From assembly GCA_903925985.1 (NCBI GenBank), contig CAIYHK010000100.1, positions 1 to 6,434 on the forward strand: 6,434 bases of DNA, written 5' to 3'. Shown here piece after piece: positions 5,886 through 6,434 of the stretch (positions within the stretch are counted from its first letter, which is position 1; the number at the start of each line of letters is the position of its first letter). The notes beneath the pieces are model-generated. The model had not been told where the DNA came from. It did not search any database and worked only from the letters and a program-made list of their open reading frames with translations. The position numbers and the translations under genes were made by a program. Source of the DNA: an uncultured Actinomycetes bacterium. Its GTDB lineage: Bacteria > Actinomycetota > Acidimicrobiia > Acidimicrobiales > Ilumatobacteraceae.

Positions 5886-6164
5886 TTACTTGTTGTTGAG
5901 TACAGCTTTGAGCGTGCTGCTCGCGCTGAACTTCATTGCGGTGGAAGCAGGAACGTTGACCGTCGCACCCGTCTGCGGGTTGCGGCCAGTACGAGCCTTA
6001 CGCTTCGTGGTACTGAATGATCCAAAACCTGGCCAAGCCACCTTGTCACCCTTCGATGTGGTCTTCACGACCAGATCGAAAAATGCTCCGATAGTGCGCT
6101 CGGCATCAGCCTTGGTAACACCAGCTTCATTCGCAACCGCTTCTATGAGCTCTGCTTTGGTCAT
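5886..6164 (-). CDS. hup: HU family DNA-binding protein
   Basis: HU is a small dimeric nucleoid protein that binds and bends DNA with two beta arms. The 92-residue product fits the 90-95 residue bacterial HU core: MTKAELIEAVANEAGVTKADAE as the N-terminal helices, GFGSF at 46-50, then KRKARTGRNPQTG with the DNA-intercalating Pro63, and the closing strand and helix MKFSASSTLKAVLN. Unlike HupB of mycobacteria or HupS of Streptomyces it ends at the core, with no lysine-rich extension; that sequence type is found in the next gene instead. The ATG at 6164 is chosen because AGGAGG (6180-6175) lies ten bases before it and the conserved domain begins here. The frame stays open upstream to 6332, but those 56 residues have no HU character. 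IHF-like specificity is not suggested. Confidence 0.95.
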   Translation of the reverse strand: MTKAELIEAVANEAGVTKADAERTIGAFFDLVVKTTSKGDKVAWPGFGSFSTTKRKARTGRNPQTGATVNVPASTAMKFSASSTLKAVLNNK

Positions 6165-6188
6165 TATTCTTCTTCCTCCTTGGATGAA

Positions 6189-6258
6189 TCGGAGTGTTAA
6201 TCCGTCCTCTATCTGACTAGGCGCAAATGACAATTTCAAGCATTTCCGCACACTCCGA
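6189..6258. repeat. 9-bp inverted repeat around the HU promoter region
   Basis: TCGGAGTGT at 6189-6197 is the exact reverse complement of ACACTCCGA at 6250-6258, with 52 bases between the arms. The candidate HU promoter (6211-6239) lies inside. A third copy, ACACTCCGA, stands at 5604-5612 just beyond the K-rich gene, in the longer shared word ACACTCCGACC. A regulator site or a chance match are both possible. Confidence 0.4.
6211..6239 (-). promoter_or_regulatory. Candidate promoter for HU and the K-rich gene
   Basis: On the minus strand TTGAAA (6239-6234) resembles a -35 box (TTGACA) and, after 17 bases, TCAGAT (6216-6211) is a weak -10 box. A transcript from here would have a leader of about 40 bases carrying the HU ribosome site. 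Other arrangements are possible; the -10 match is only three of six bases. Confidence 0.3.
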
Positions 6259-6434
6259 CCTTCCAGACGACTTTGCCAGCGTGATTTTTCGTGCTCTGAA
6301 TCGTGCTCGTTTGCGTTGCTGATCGAGTTCAATCACGGCGATGCATCCACTTCATTCGCGCCAATGCACAACGATGTGAATTCAATTGTTGAGACATCAG
6401 AAATATGCACAAATAGGAGTTCAAAGACCTGGCG
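6259..6434. other. Upstream region without a supported gene
   Basis: I examined both strands. The minus-strand frame that runs in from the window edge closes at a TGA (6335-6333) after 33 uninteresting codons, and no frame shows a start with a ribosome site or a recognisable protein. I see no tRNA, terminator or clear repeat beyond the inverted-repeat arm just before it. It may hold distal control sequence for HU or the tail of an intergenic region. Confidence 0.5.

Noticed and set aside
5504..6216. Plus-strand frames with strongly hydrophobic Leu/Phe/Ala-rich products resembling membrane proteins
   Set aside because: They are antisense to the Lys/Ala codons of the K-rich gene and to HU; the hydrophobic look comes from complementing AAG and GCN codons. 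They lack ribosome sites.
6165..6332. N-terminal extension of HU to 6332
   Set aside because: The 56 extra residues have no family character, and a strong AGGAGG precedes the ATG at 6164 where the conserved domain starts.

Overview
The window looks like chromosome of a high-lysine-tail, F420-producing actinobacterium of moderate G+C. The clues are a CofC/FbiD-type F420 guanylyltransferase gene, a PAKK-rich nucleoid protein, a FadE-like acyl-CoA dehydrogenase ending in an IAGGTDEVMRN block, and start sites that look leaderless (TANNNT ending at -7). An Acidimicrobiia-like lineage is my best guess, but this is inference; no rRNA or marker tree is available here. I see no mobile element, CRISPR array, tRNA or rRNA.

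Layout. Bases 1-1068 (+) hold the 3' part of an acyl-CoA dehydrogenase gene, cut by the window edge. It converges on a tightly packed minus-strand operon reading gpsA (4113-3077), an unrecognised 435-residue protein (3075-1768) and rnhB (1766-1095). The two internal junctions each have a single base between stop and start codon. Divergently from gpsA, on the plus strand, lie cofC (4136-4768) and a PIG-L/LmbE-type deacetylase gene (4765-5544), joined by an ATGA overlap. A strong 11-bp hairpin (5573-5598) separates these from a second minus-strand unit: an HU gene (6164-5886) followed by a small lysine/alanine-rich histone-H1-like gene (5859-5632). The last ~270 bases (6165-6434) are the HU upstream region and contain no gene I can support.

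How the genes fit. GpsA makes sn-glycerol-3-phosphate for phospholipids; as read here its gene carries a one-base frameshift around 3760-3807, with both halves otherwise well conserved. RNase HII removes RNA from DNA. CofC makes the guanylylated C3 unit of coenzyme F420, and the coupled PIG-L protein is an unassigned zinc hydrolase. The HU plus K-rich pair looks like the two halves of an actinobacterial HupB/HupS-type protein encoded as two consecutive genes.

The points most worth a second look are the back-to-back gpsA/cofC promoters, whose -10 elements share two base pairs and which both seem to give leaderless transcripts, the gpsA frameshift, the split HU/tail arrangement with a Shine-Dalgarno inside a potential hairpin, and the unknown protein between gpsA and rnhB.
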